Notes: a model not told the origin generated them from the sequence alone. Numbered from the stretch's first letter, positions 1 to 9,185 are shown. The stretch: DNA of 64,000 nucleotides from JADJOY01 sp046331705 [NCBI: bacterium] (GCA_046331705.1 JAXLQJ010000019.1:49304-113303), one strand, 5' to 3'. Numbers and translations are program-made.

Positions 1-691
1 TTCGCCACTCGGCACCGAGTGGAGCCTGGATCGTGAGCGACTGGCCGGTGATGGGGTGCGGCACCGTCAGGGCGAGGGCGTGGAGCCAGAGCCGCGTCAC
101 GCCGAGCCACGCCGCCACGGCGCGGTTGTGCTCACCGCGGCCGTGGGTGGTGTCGCCGATCAGGGGATGAGCGATGTGGTGGCAGTGGCGGCGGATCTGC
201 TGGCGGCGCCCCGTCCGAGGATGGACCTCGATGAGCGCGTAGCGTGAGGTCGGATGGCGCGGGTCGACGGCGAACGGCCATTCGACGCGCGCCAGGCGCC
301 GCCACGAGGTCCGCGATTCGAGGAGCGGCTGCCCGGCCGATGCACGCTCGGGGTCGCGGGCGAGGGGATGGTCGATCACCCCGCGTTGCTCCGGCCACCC
401 GCGCACCAAGGCGACGTAACGCTTCGCGACGCTGGCGTCCTCGAAGGCCCGGGCGAGCGCCTGCGCCGCCGTCGGGGTCCTGCCGAAGACCAGCACCCCC
501 GAGGTCGCGCGGTCGAGGCGGTGAACCGGAAACACGAACGCGCCGAGCTGCGCGCGCACGCGGCTCAAGGCACTTTCCTCCGTCCCCGCCGCCAGCCGGG
601 TCCGATGCACGAGCAACCCGGCGGGCTTGTCGATGGCGACGATTGCCTCGTCCGCGTGAAGGATCGTGAGCGGGGTTTCTTCGGAGGGCAC
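1..691 (-). CDS. truC: TruC-type tRNA pseudouridine synthase (RluA family), 3' truncated by window edge
   Basis: Reading the minus strand from a GTG at 691 gives about 230 residues without a stop to the window edge. The frame carries the RluA-family catalytic signature HRLDRATSGVLVF, whose Asp is the nucleophile, and the TruC-like stretch HPRTGRRQQIRRHCHHIAHP followed by IGDTTHG. Overall order and length match E. coli TruC, which modifies U65 of tRNAs. The GTG start is chosen because the N-terminus then aligns with TruC (TILHADEAIVAIDKPAGLLVH); no in-frame ATG lies just upstream. The last residues are beyond position 1. An RluA paralogue acting on rRNA is the alternative. Confidence 0.8.
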   Translation of the reverse strand, partial: MPSEETPLTILHADEAIVAIDKPAGLLVHRTRLAAGTEESALSRVRAQLGAFVFPVHRLDRATSGVLVFGRTPTAAQALARAFEDASVAKRYVALVRGWPEQRGVIDHPLARDPERASAGQPLLESRTSWRRLARVEWPFAVDPRHPTSRYALIEVHPRTGRRQQIRRHCHHIAHPLIGDTTHGRGEHNRAVAAWLGVTRLWLHALALTVPHPITGQSLTIQAPLGAEWR

Positions 692-852
692 GGTCGACAG
701 CGAATCATGCGTGATCCGGTGTGGCGCGTCGCCCGCTCGGTACGCACGGCGATTACCTTGAACGGATCGCGACCGGTCGCGCGACATCCCGTGCGTCGCG
801 CGCCGGCGGATGAGCGAGAGGGGGTGTGTGCACGGGCCGAGAGGAGACCGCC

Positions 853-1773
853 ATGCAAGTCCGATCCCGTGTGAGTGACGCGACGGTTGCGATTCGGAGA
901 GGCCTCTCGATCGTCGGAGCGCTGCTCGCGTTGGGGGTGACGTTCGCCGCACAGGGCTGCGGATCCTCGGGGAGCGGTGGATCTCGGCACGTTGGCTCCT
1001 CCGTGCGCCTCGAAGGCCGCGTGGTCGATGGTTCGGGAAGCCTGGCCGCGCTGTCGGGCGTGCGCGCCGACGCGAGCGTGGTCGGCGTCACCGTCACGGC
1101 GACCCAGGACGGCGTCACCGTCGATTCCACGGAGACCGGGGTCGAGGGCACCTTTCAGCTCGCCGTCATGCCCGGGCTCGTCACGTTGCGCTTCATGGCG
1201 CAGGGCGTGGACGTGTCCAACGGTTTGACCGTCCCGGAGGGGGCGTCGTTCGCCATCACCGTCACGCTCACTCCCAACGCGGCCACGGTCGACGACGCGG
1301 TGCTCACGCGCAGCGCGCTCGCGTGCGAGAGCGGCGAGCTCGGCCTCGATCTCGGCGCGACCACGTCGCTGGTGATCGACGGCGACGGTCAGGCTTGCGT
1401 GCGCACCGTGGGGAACTGCGCGGTCAGCGTGCGCGCGCGGGAGCTCACGCTCAAGGATTGCGGGAATTGTGTCGATGCTCAGGGGACGTCCGACGTGAGC
1501 CTGGTCTCCGTCGACGGCGACCTGAGCTGTGAGTCCTCGGGCAATGGAATCGACGCCGGTGGCACGCCGAACGTGCACCTTTCGAGCGCCGGCGAGCTCA
1601 CGATCGAGGCTGGTGGCGATCACGCCATCGCGGCCACTGGAAACGCGACCGTCGCCATCGAGAGCCCGGTGTCGTGCCTCGTTCACGGCAGGGACGGCGC
1701 GATCCACGCGCAGGGAGGCGCGACCGTCACCACCGACGGTTGCGTCGTGCTGGATAGCGGCGACTCGGGCTGA
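853..1773 (+). CDS. Predicted secreted lipoprotein with carboxypeptidase-regulatory-like and beta-helix-like segments
   Basis: 306 residues. The ATG at 853 is preceded by a GAGGAGA ribosome-binding site at about 840-846. The N-terminus has a basic stretch, a hydrophobic core and a lipobox-like FAAQGC, so export and lipidation are likely. Residues about 55-140 resemble a carboxypeptidase-regulatory/Ig-like fold (GRVVDGSG..., VTVTATQDG, GTFQLAVMPGLVTLRF). The C-terminal half has short Gly/Asp-rich beta strands (NGIDAGGTPNVHLSSAG, DHAIAATGNATVAI) like the pectate-lyase-like carbohydrate-binding DUF4353 group. No catalytic site is recognised. It lies 188 bp upstream of a beta-helix lyase-like gene, so a shared polysaccharide-binding role is possible but unproven. 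Confidence 0.6.
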   Translation: MQVRSRVSDATVAIRRGLSIVGALLALGVTFAAQGCGSSGSGGSRHVGSSVRLEGRVVDGSGSLAALSGVRADASVVGVTVTATQDGVTVDSTETGVEGTFQLAVMPGLVTLRFMAQGVDVSNGLTVPEGASFAITVTLTPNAATVDDAVLTRSALACESGELGLDLGATTSLVIDGDGQACVRTVGNCAVSVRARELTLKDCGNCVDAQGTSDVSLVSVDGDLSCESSGNGIDAGGTPNVHLSSAGELTIEAGGDHAIAATGNATVAIESPVSCLVHGRDGAIHAQGGATVTTDGCVVLDSGDSG

Positions 1774-1961
1774 GTGCCCACGATCGCCGTGGGTGGCGCG
1801 GGACGCCGGCGGCGCGACCTCGACCTCGCGCGCCGAGCAGCGTCGCGCGATGGTCATCGCGTTTGACCGTGCGCTCCGCCTCTTGGGACACTCGTGAGAT
1901 GCAGCTCGCGGGGATGCCGATCGCCTCTCGATCCGGCAGCCCCGCCCGGGAGATCGGGATC

Positions 1962-3560
1962 GTGAACACTCGTCGCGCTCGTCGTTGGACCTCACTCCTC
2001 ACGCTGTCCCTCGTCGCGGGCCTGGGCGGACTGGGTGCCCAATGTCCACCTTCGACGTGGCGGAGCACCCTCTATCCCAGCAACTGGACGCCGGGGTACG
2101 CGGACTCGCAAGGCCGCTTCCTTCACGACTTCTCGTATGCCGGCTATCGCAACGGCGCGTCCGAGCCGCCCACGAATCCTCCCGGCGCCACCTTCGACGT
2201 GGTCGCCGGTTACGGCGCCGATCCGACGGGCACCACGGACTCGACGGCGGCGATCCAGCAGGCGATCGACGCCGCCGAGGCCGCAGCGGGCGGAATCGTT
2301 CTCGTGCCGGCAGGCACGTATCGGTGTGACGGCGTGCTCGAGGTCGCGGCGTCGAACGTGGTGATCCGCGGCGCCGGCGAGAGCGCCACCAAGATCTACT
2401 TCACGCGCTTCGCCGGCATGGGCGATCACGGCCACGTCTGGATCCACGGCGCCGTGAGCCGCGGCGCCGATCACGCGCTGGTGGTCGACGGCGTGAACGG
2501 GGCGATGGACGTGCAGGTGGCGGACGTGAGCGGCTTGTCCGTCGGCGACGACGTGAGCCTCGGCTGGGTGATCACGCCCGAGTTCGTGGCCGAGCACAAC
2601 ATGACGGGCACCTGGCAGGCGTTCAACGGCCAGTGGGAGTCGTTCTTCAAGCGAAAGATCGTCGCGATCACGCCCGTGTCCGGCGCCTGGAAGCTCACCT
2701 TCGACGTGCCCCTGCGTTACCCGGCCAAGCTGCGCGACTCGGCCAGCGTGCGCCGCGAGACGGGCTGGGTCTCGGAGGTCGGCATCGAGAGCCTGTCGCT
2801 CTCGAACGCGGTGGCGTGGCCCGACGCGTGGACCGAGGTCCGGAACCACGTGCTGTTGCTCGAGGACGTCAAGGATGCCTGGGTGCGCCACGTGGCGAGC
2901 TTCGCGAGCCCGTACCCGCCCGCCGCCGGCTACCACCTCCAAAACGGCGGGCTCGACGTGCTCGAGTCGAAGCGCGTGACCGTCACCGACACCACCCTCG
3001 AGAAGGCCCAGAACCGCGGCGACGGCGGCAGCGGCTACCTCTTCGAGATCTCGATGTCGAACGAGGTGCTCACCCGCGACAGCGTCGCCCGCGACGGCCG
3101 TCACAACTTCATCCAGAACTGGGGCTTCGGCACCACGGGCTGCGTGTGGCTCCGCGTCAGCTCCACGGGCAGCAAGTGCGGGTTGAGCCCGGATCTCAAC
3201 ATCTACACGCCGTGCTACTCGGAGTTCCATCACTCGTTGGCCACCGCCAACCTCATCGACTCCTCGACGCTCAACGACGGCTGGAAGGCGGAGAACCGGG
3301 GGCTCGAGAGCACCGGCGCCGGCATCACCGCCACCCAGACCGCGTTCTGGAACGTGTCGGGAAGCGGTCTCGTCCAGTCGATGCAGTACGGCTGGGGCTA
3401 CGTGATCGGAACCCAGGGCGTGGGCGTGAACACGTCGCTGTCGCTCGGCAACGCCGCCGGCACCGCGCCGCAGGACTTGGTCGAGGGCCAGAACCAGGGC
3501 GCCACCCTCGAGCCCCAGTCGCTCTATCTGGATCAACGCGCCCGCCGCCTGGGGTTCTGA
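1962..3560 (+). CDS. Pectate-lyase-superfamily right-handed beta-helix protein, putative lipoprotein
   Basis: About 532 residues from a GTG at 1962, which follows a GGGAGA-like site and leads directly into a signal sequence ending in a lipobox (GLGAQC). ATGs further upstream in frame would put about 33 poorly structured residues ahead of the signal peptide and are disfavoured. The start of the mature protein (GYGADPTGTTDSTAAIQQAI, then GGIVLVPAGTY) is the classic pectate-lyase-3/glycosyl-hydrolase-28-like entry into a right-handed parallel beta-helix. The rest is repetitive beta-helix without an obvious catalytic triad. Polysaccharide lyase or hydrolase activity, or simple binding, is inferred from fold. 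The 3' third is duplicated at 4960-5516. Confidence 0.75.
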   Translation: MNTRRARRWTSLLTLSLVAGLGGLGAQCPPSTWRSTLYPSNWTPGYADSQGRFLHDFSYAGYRNGASEPPTNPPGATFDVVAGYGADPTGTTDSTAAIQQAIDAAEAAAGGIVLVPAGTYRCDGVLEVAASNVVIRGAGESATKIYFTRFAGMGDHGHVWIHGAVSRGADHALVVDGVNGAMDVQVADVSGLSVGDDVSLGWVITPEFVAEHNMTGTWQAFNGQWESFFKRKIVAITPVSGAWKLTFDVPLRYPAKLRDSASVRRETGWVSEVGIESLSLSNAVAWPDAWTEVRNHVLLLEDVKDAWVRHVASFASPYPPAAGYHLQNGGLDVLESKRVTVTDTTLEKAQNRGDGGSGYLFEISMSNEVLTRDSVARDGRHNFIQNWGFGTTGCVWLRVSSTGSKCGLSPDLNIYTPCYSEFHHSLATANLIDSSTLNDGWKAENRGLESTGAGITATQTAFWNVSGSGLVQSMQYGWGYVIGTQGVGVNTSLSLGNAAGTAPQDLVEGQNQGATLEPQSLYLDQRARRLGF

Positions 3561-3726
3561 GACCGATCCACGTCCGCGCTCGCGCGCTGGCACGCGGAGA
3601 GACGCGAGCAGCGGGTCTTCACGCGGTGCTCCTCGCGGCGCGGTGGCGCGAGCCGCCGCGCGTCCCGCCGCGTCCGTCCTACGGCGCTCGCGATGCGTCG
3701 AGCGGCGCCGTGGCCGATTCGGAAGG
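2995..3726 (+). repeat. Direct repeat copy A (3' end of lyase gene plus downstream)
   Basis: About 732 bp that recurs almost identically at 4960-5683. It starts in the beta-helix gene at CCCTCGAGAAGGCCCAGAAC, runs through its stop, and ends after the words GATTCGGAAGG. The last ~48 bp correspond in copy B to the 3' end of the desaturase-like gene on the minus strand, so copy A also carries a scrap of that gene. Copy A keeps the reading frame intact. Confidence 0.9.
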
Positions 3727-3929
3727 CCGCGGTTCCGGCGTCGTGACGGCGGCCGTCTGACGTCCGATCCTTGCGACGCATCGCTCGCTTTCGCTTGTAC
3801 TTCCTTCTCTCGCCGCTCCAACTCGGCCTTCGAACCGCAATGACGCGCCCTCAATAACCCCTCGAACCGCTCAGCCGGAGTGCGCCCGTCATCGGGCTCG
3901 GCTGCGGCTTCTTCGCTTTCCTCCTCCAC
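3727..3929 (-). CDS. Small acidic passenger ORF of the IS element, 3' end lost in the repeat
   Basis: Thirteen bases after the transposase stop, a strong GGAGGAAAGA ribosome-binding site precedes a GTG at 3929. The product starts as an acidic stretch followed by RTPAERFEGLL and a Lys/Glu-rich helix (KAELERREKEVQAK). Short proteins with a TPxERFxxL core are often found immediately downstream of ISXO2/IS1595 transposases; function unknown. No stop occurs before the frame runs into repeat copy A, so the natural C-terminus appears to have been lost in the rearrangement. Confidence 0.35.
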
Positions 3930-3941
3930 TCTTTCCTCCGT

Positions 3942-4910
3942 TCAGGCGGGACTGGCCTCCACCTGGGCCTTGCCGGTGAGCTGCTTGTAGGTGAGTCGCT
4001 TGTCCGCGATCGAGCCCGCGACCATGAGGAACCGAGCGCCGTCCTTGCCCTTTCGGGTGTTGAATCGGAACGACTGCTCAAGGTCGAGGTAACGGAACAA
4101 GTGGAACGGCTCGACGCTCACGTAGGTTCCTGATGGATCGCTTGAGCAGCGACCAGAAGTTCTCCATCCCGTTCGTGTGGACCACACTTCTTGACGTAGC
4201 ACTCGGCATGGTCAACCACCTTGTGCGTGTACTCGTCGCCGAGCGCATCGTACGACGCGTGAGCGTCGGTGTAGACCGCGGCGCCCCTTCGTGACGTGCT
4301 CGCGCACGACCGGATCGAGCACCTTGCGCTTGGTGTTCGGCACGAGCTTGGTGCGGACGCGCGAGTGGCCATCCGGTCCGTGACGTTCCAGGAGGCCCAT
4401 GACGGCCGCCTTGCCGCCGCTCATGCTGCCAGTGCCCCGGATGCCGCGCTCGCGCTTCTTGGCGGCATGCATGAAGCGCGCACGGCCACCGATGAAGGTC
4501 TCATCGACCTCGACCTCGCCACCCATCGGTCCCATACCGCCCGACTGCATCGCGAGTCGGATTCGGTGGTTCATGAACCACGCGGTCTTTTGGGTGACGC
4601 CGAGGTCGCGGGCCATCTCGTAGGACGAGATCCCGTTCTTGTGCTGGCGACCATCCAGCGAGCCACTTGTCGAGGCTGATCGGCGAGTCCTCGAAAATCG
4701 CCGACCTTCACCGAGAACTGCCGCTTGGGGTGGTTCGTGCGGCACTTCCATCGGCGCTGGTTCGCGAGGAACGTGACCTCCGTCGAGCCGCATTCGGGGC
4801 AGGTGGACGGTTCTGCCAGCGCATCGCCACCACCGTGGCAAGGCACACGTCCGGTCGGAATAGAGGCGGATCGCTTCGACGAGGGTCTTCGGTGCGTCTG
4901 CGTTCTTCAT
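3942..4910 (-). pseudogene. ISXO2-like (IS1595 family) transposase, multiply frameshifted
   Basis: All parts of a DDE ISXO2-like transposase are present but spread over different frames: the N-terminus MKNADAPKTLVEAIRLYSD (from 4910), the zinc ribbon CPECGSTEVTFLANQRRWKC (about 4720-4800), the helix-turn-helix segment ISSYEMARDLGVTQKTAWF, the first catalytic Asp in VDETFIGG, the second in YTDAHASYD, and the C-terminal GTYVSVEPFHLFRYLD to the stop at 3942. At least four frameshifts are needed to join them. It therefore cannot encode a full transposase as written. Decay after insertion, or poor consensus quality in this stretch, could explain it. Confidence 0.8.
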
Positions 4911-4959
4911 GATGAACGCATCGCGGCCCGGCGGGGCCGGTTAGTCAAGTATATTGCTG

Positions 4960-5516
4960 CCCTCGAGAAGGCCCAGAACCGCGACGCGGCTACCTCTTCG
5001 AGATCTCGATGTCGAACAGGGAAATACCCGCGACAGCGTCGCTCGCGACGGCCGTCACAACTTCATCCAGAACTGGGGCTTCGGCACCACGGGCTGCGTG
5101 TGGCCCCGCGTCAGTTCCACGGGCAGTAAGTGCGGGTTGAGCCCGGATTCAACATCTACACGCCGTGCTACTCGGAGTTCCATCACTCAAGCTGGCCACC
5201 GCCAACTCCATCGACTCCTCGACGCTCAACGACGGCTGGAAGGCGGAGAACCGGGGGCTCGAGAGCACCGGCGCCGGCATCACCGCCACCCAGACCGCGT
5301 TCTGGAACGTGTCGGGAAGCGGTCTCGTCCAGTCGATGCAGTACGGCTGGGGCTACGTGATCGGAACCCAGGGCGTGGGCGTGAACACGTCGCTGTCGCT
5401 CGGCAATGCCGCCGGCACCGCGCCGCAGGACTTGGTCGAGGGCCAGAACCAGGGCGCCACTCCCCGAGCCCCAGTCGCTCTATCTTGACCACCGCGCCTC
5501 GCCGCCTGGGGTTCTG
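4960..5516 (+). pseudogene. 5'-truncated, frameshifted copy of the beta-helix lyase gene
   Basis: This is the C-terminal ~185 codons of the gene at 1962-3560, starting directly at the IS boundary. Relative to copy A it has several small indels: in GCGGCGACGG..., before ACCCGCGACAGC, one missing base in the region encoding SPDLNIYT, and changes around CACTCAAGCTGG and near the end. It lacks a start, signal peptide and the lyase entry domain, so it is not functional. Confidence 0.8.
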
Positions 5517-5683
5517 AGACCGATCCACGTCCGCGCTCGCGCGCTGGCACGCGGAGAGACGCGAGCGGCGGGTCTTCACGCGGTGCTCCTCGCGGCGCGG
5601 TGGCGCGAGCCGCCGCGCGTCCCGCCGCGTCCGTCCTACGACGCTCGCGATGCGTCGAGCGGCGCCGTGGCCGATTCGGAAGG
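4960..5683 (+). repeat. Direct repeat copy B
   Basis: About 724 bp nearly identical to 2995-3726 apart from small indels concentrated in the first ~280 bp and at about 5460-5500. It reaches into the last 16 codons of the minus-strand desaturase-like gene (from 5636), so copy B holds the original junction between the two convergent genes. Confidence 0.9.
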
Positions 5684-6736
5684 TCGCTCGTCCGGCGCCG
5701 CGACGGCCGCCACGGCCGGCGTGCGCGCACCGATGGCGAGGTCGCGCCACGCGCGCAGCGGGTAGAGCAGCTGCTCGCGGAAGGTCGCCGGCAGCTCACG
5801 AAGCGAGCGGTCTTGCTCGTGGACGAAGCGCCGGTCCTCGATGCCGGTCACGGGGTACTCGGTGCAGTCGAGATACGCCGTGCCGAAGAGCCGATCCCAG
5901 ATGCAAAAGGTGGTGCCGAAGTTCTTGTCGCGGTGGCGCGCTTCCACCGAGTGGTGGACGCGATGGCTCTGCGGCGTGACCAGCACGAATCGAAGCCAGC
6001 CGAGATGGGTGCGGATGTTCGCGTGGTAGAAGCGCGTGAACGAGCTGCGCACCAGCGGATAGGCCGCCGTGAGCGAGAGCGGTGCGCCGAACAACACCAG
6101 CGTGAGCAGGTGGAAGGTTTCCTTCACGATCTGCTCGAGCGGGTGATTGCGGAGGTCGGAGAGCAGATTCAGCTCGCGCTGCGAGTGGTGCACCGCGTGC
6201 AGCGACCAGAGCGCCGGCACCTTGTGGCGCAACCAGTGATTGCCCCAGCCGACGAAGTCGTCGAGGAGCACCGCCACGGCGAATCGCACGCCTGCGGGCC
6301 ACGCGGCGGCGCTGTCGATCATCAGAAACGAAAGATGCGCCTTCGCGAAGCTCCGGAGCGCCGCGACGTAAGCCGTCAGGAAGACGATCTTCCACGCGGT
6401 GGCGATCGCCGCCCAGCCGAGATCCTGGAGCAGCCCGCGCGACGCGAGGCGCTGGCGCGGATCGGCGGGGATCCACCACTCGAGCAGGAACACCAGCGCG
6501 AACCCCAGGTAGCCGAGCGGGTTGAGCGTCACCCACGGCAGCCGCCGGAGCTCGAGCCCGTCGAGCACGGCCCGCCAGTCGCTCGGCAGCAACGGCACGA
6601 TCGCCGTCCAGAAGAGCAGCGTCGCCCCGAGCGCGGCGAGCGATCCGACCAGGAGCAGCGAGGAGAGGTCGAGCCTCGCGCTCAGCATCCGGAGCGCGGC
6701 GAACGAGCGAGGCAACGCGAGAGCGGAGGTCTTCAT
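5636..6736 (-). CDS. Sterol desaturase / fatty acid hydroxylase family membrane protein
   Basis: 366 residues from the ATG at 6736. Several hydrophobic segments precede the three histidine clusters of the membrane-bound diiron fatty acid hydroxylase superfamily: HWLRH, HAVHH and, further on, HRVHH. These ligate a diiron centre that uses O2 to hydroxylate or desaturate a lipid C-H bond. The substrate cannot be read from sequence. Its start faces, 216 bp apart, a ceramidase-family gene on the other strand, which hints at sphingolipid-like or hydroxylated lipids (inference). The C-terminal tail (DERPSESATAPLDASRAS) lies within repeat copy B. Confidence 0.85.
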   Translation of the reverse strand: MKTSALALPRSFAALRMLSARLDLSSLLLVGSLAALGATLLFWTAIVPLLPSDWRAVLDGLELRRLPWVTLNPLGYLGFALVFLLEWWIPADPRQRLASRGLLQDLGWAAIATAWKIVFLTAYVAALRSFAKAHLSFLMIDSAAAWPAGVRFAVAVLLDDFVGWGNHWLRHKVPALWSLHAVHHSQRELNLLSDLRNHPLEQIVKETFHLLTLVLFGAPLSLTAAYPLVRSSFTRFYHANIRTHLGWLRFVLVTPQSHRVHHSVEARHRDKNFGTTFCIWDRLFGTAYLDCTEYPVTGIEDRRFVHEQDRSLRELPATFREQLLYPLRAWRDLAIGARTPAVAAVAAPDERPSESATAPLDASRAS

Positions 6737-6952
6737 GTCGAGCGCCTCGGCTGGACGGTGGGCCCCTCGGGATCGCGGCGCCGGCCGAGTATTGCTCGAT
6801 CTCGGCCGGATTGGTGACCGCGTGGAGCGCGCCATCGCGAGCGCCATCGCGAGCGAACGTGCATGCGCGAGAGCCGTGGTAGCGTTTCGCCGCGCCCGCG
6901 GGCGCGAATCGCGGCAAGCCGGTGCTGGGCCGCGGGTAGCGGGGAGGCGCGG

Positions 6953-9115
6953 ATGGCGCGATGGTTCGTCTGGCTGCAAGTCGCATGGCTGCTCGTCGCG
7001 ACGGGCTGCAGCAGCTACCGCATCGAGGGATCGCTCGCGCCGGCGCGTTCGAGCCAGCGAGATGCGTCGCTCGAGCCGTGGCTCCTCGTGGGCGCCGCCG
7101 AGTCCGACCTGACGCCCATCCCCGGCTACCCGATGGGTGGCCACGGACCCGCCGGCACGATCGGACGTGGCGTGTGGACGCGGTTGAAGGCGCGCGCGAC
7201 CTTCGTCGAGGACGCCGGCGGCGACGCCGTGGCCTTCGTGGCGTGCGATCTGTGGTCGATCCCGGGCGGTCTCACCGATCGGGTCGTGGAGCTCGTGCAG
7301 CGCGCTCCCGCGGGCCGCGCGCTGAGCCGGAGCCGCGTTCTCCTCGCCGCCACCCACACCCACCAGAGTCCCGGCAACTTCTCCTCGTCGGATGCCTACA
7401 ACCTGTTCGCGTCGCGCGTGCCCGGATTCGATCCCGGCCTCTTCGAGTTCCTGGCGGCGCGAATCGCCGGCGCGATCGTCGCCGCTGCCGAGGGCCGGGT
7501 GCCGGCGCGGGCGGCGTACGGCGAGAGCGTGGCGGCGGGCTTGGCTCGCAACCGCAGCCTGGTGCCTTACCGTCTCGACCCGGAAGCCGCAGGGCTGCCG
7601 CTCGATCCGGATCTGGCCGCGCGCCAGGCCGTCGATCCCCGCGTGCGGGTGCTCGCGTTCCGCAAGCTCGCCGAGCCGCACGACCTCGTCGCGGTCCAGG
7701 TCTTCGTGGCCGTTCACAACACCGCGCTGGACCCGGGTGCGCAGGTCTACCAGGGCGACTTGTTCGGCGCCGCCGCGCGCTTGATCCGCTGGCGAATCGC
7801 GCCGGTCGCGGACGACGACGCGCGGAGTGCAGCCGCGCCTGTGGTCGCCATCTTCAACGGCGCGGAAGGGGACGTCCGCCCCGACACCAAGGCTCGCGAT
7901 CGCCTCGAGACGCTCAGGCTCGCCGGAGTTCTCGCCGATGGCGCCGGGAGCGCGCTCGCACAGAGCCGCGACATCGACGGCCGCTGGGCGCACGCGATGC
8001 GGCGGGTGAGCCTGCCGGATGCGTGCTCGGACGAGCGGCGCGCGCGCGGGATCTGCCCTGCCGAGACGGCCACGATGGGGATGGCAACGCCTGGGGGCGC
8101 GTCGGACGGACCGACGCTCTTTCACGAGCTCATCTGGGTCGAGGGCGTGCGCGGCGCGATGCGATGGAATCGTCAGGGGCCGAAGCAACCGGCGATCGAC
8201 GTCGGCGACGCGCTCGCACTGAGCCGGTCGCGCGTCGACGACCTCTGGAATCTGGACGTGACGGGACTGCTCGCCCACAACGTGGCGGCACCGCCCACCG
8301 TGCTGCCGCTCGGGCTGTTTCGGCTCGGCCCGGTGGCGTTCGTCGCGTTGCCGGTCGAGGCCACGATCACCGTGGGACGTCGCATCGAGGACGCGCTCGC
8401 TCGCCGGCTCGAGCCCGCTGGGCCGGTGATCGTGATCGGGCTGGCGAACGAATACCTGTCCTACGTCGCGACCCCCGAGGAATACGAGGCGCAGCATTAC
8501 GAGGGCGCGTCCACGCTCTACGGGCCGGCGTCGGGGCCGCTCGTGCAAGACACGCTGTCCGAGCTCGCGACTGGTGACGCCGCCGGCGATCCCGACGCGA
8601 GCCGGTACGCGTACGAGGTGGGAAGCGTCACCCGATTCGACGCGGAAGGAGTCGGTGAGCCGCCCTACTTCGTCGACGATGGACTGAGCGACCTGCTCAC
8701 GGACGCGCAAGGGCGTCCCGATCGCCGCGCCGCGCGTTTCTGCTGGCGCGCGGCGCGACCCGCATGGCCACCGCGTGACGGCGACTCGGCCGGCGCCTCC
8801 GGGCCGCTGCCGCGGGTCGCGATCGAGGCCCGAGGTCCGCGCGGCGCCTGGAGCGTGGCCATCGTCGACGCGAGGCCGCAGACCGACGAAGGGCTCGACC
8901 TCGTGACGGTGCTCACGCGAGCCGAGCCGCAGACGCTCTCGTGGTGCTCGTTCTGGGCGAGCACGCCCTCCGCCGCGGCACCCGAGCAGGAGTTCCGGTT
9001 CCGCGTCGTGAACGGCGACGCGCGCGCGTGCTACTCGCCGGCGTTCCGCGTCGGAGCGGCGCAGGCGCCGGAAGCGCACGTCGTCGATTGCCGCTCGGCC
9101 GCAGGCTCCGAGTGA
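6953..9115 (+). CDS. Neutral/alkaline non-lysosomal ceramidase-family lipoprotein, predicted nucleophile substituted
   Basis: 720 residues. The ATG at 6953 has a GGGGAGG site 6-12 bp upstream and begins a short lipoprotein signal (LLVATGC). Neutral ceramidase features follow: AAESDLTPIPGYPMGG at the start of the domain, the zinc-binding ATHTHQSPGN, and near the end VATPEEYEAQHYEGASTL, matching the Tyr-containing zinc-site region. In the motif that normally reads NxGDVSPN with the catalytic Ser, this protein has EGDVRPD (about 7870), so the Ser appears replaced by Arg. Hydrolysis of ceramide-like amides by the usual mechanism is therefore doubtful. Envelope location follows from the lipobox. 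Confidence 0.8.
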   Translation: MARWFVWLQVAWLLVATGCSSYRIEGSLAPARSSQRDASLEPWLLVGAAESDLTPIPGYPMGGHGPAGTIGRGVWTRLKARATFVEDAGGDAVAFVACDLWSIPGGLTDRVVELVQRAPAGRALSRSRVLLAATHTHQSPGNFSSSDAYNLFASRVPGFDPGLFEFLAARIAGAIVAAAEGRVPARAAYGESVAAGLARNRSLVPYRLDPEAAGLPLDPDLAARQAVDPRVRVLAFRKLAEPHDLVAVQVFVAVHNTALDPGAQVYQGDLFGAAARLIRWRIAPVADDDARSAAAPVVAIFNGAEGDVRPDTKARDRLETLRLAGVLADGAGSALAQSRDIDGRWAHAMRRVSLPDACSDERRARGICPAETATMGMATPGGASDGPTLFHELIWVEGVRGAMRWNRQGPKQPAIDVGDALALSRSRVDDLWNLDVTGLLAHNVAAPPTVLPLGLFRLGPVAFVALPVEATITVGRRIEDALARRLEPAGPVIVIGLANEYLSYVATPEEYEAQHYEGASTLYGPASGPLVQDTLSELATGDAAGDPDASRYAYEVGSVTRFDAEGVGEPPYFVDDGLSDLLTDAQGRPDRRAARFCWRAARPAWPPRDGDSAGASGPLPRVAIEARGPRGAWSVAIVDARPQTDEGLDLVTVLTRAEPQTLSWCSFWASTPSAAAPEQEFRFRVVNGDARACYSPAFRVGAAQAPEAHVVDCRSAAGSE

Positions 9116-9185
9116 GCGCACGCGCGGCGGAGGCCGTGAGGCGACGTGCGTGCGCGCGTCCCGGCGCCGGGCTGCCGGCGTGCGC

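Larger units (their letters stand above)
3727..4959 (-). mobile_element. IS1595 (ISXO2-like) insertion sequence remnant
   Basis: The 1.23 kb that separate the two direct repeats contain an ISXO2-like transposase (broken) and a downstream small ORF. The transposase-5' end of the element abuts copy B at about 4959, after GTCAAGTATATTGCTGC, which looks like one terminal inverted repeat. I could not find its inverted partner near 3727-3941, so the other terminus seems deleted or rearranged. Confidence 0.7.
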
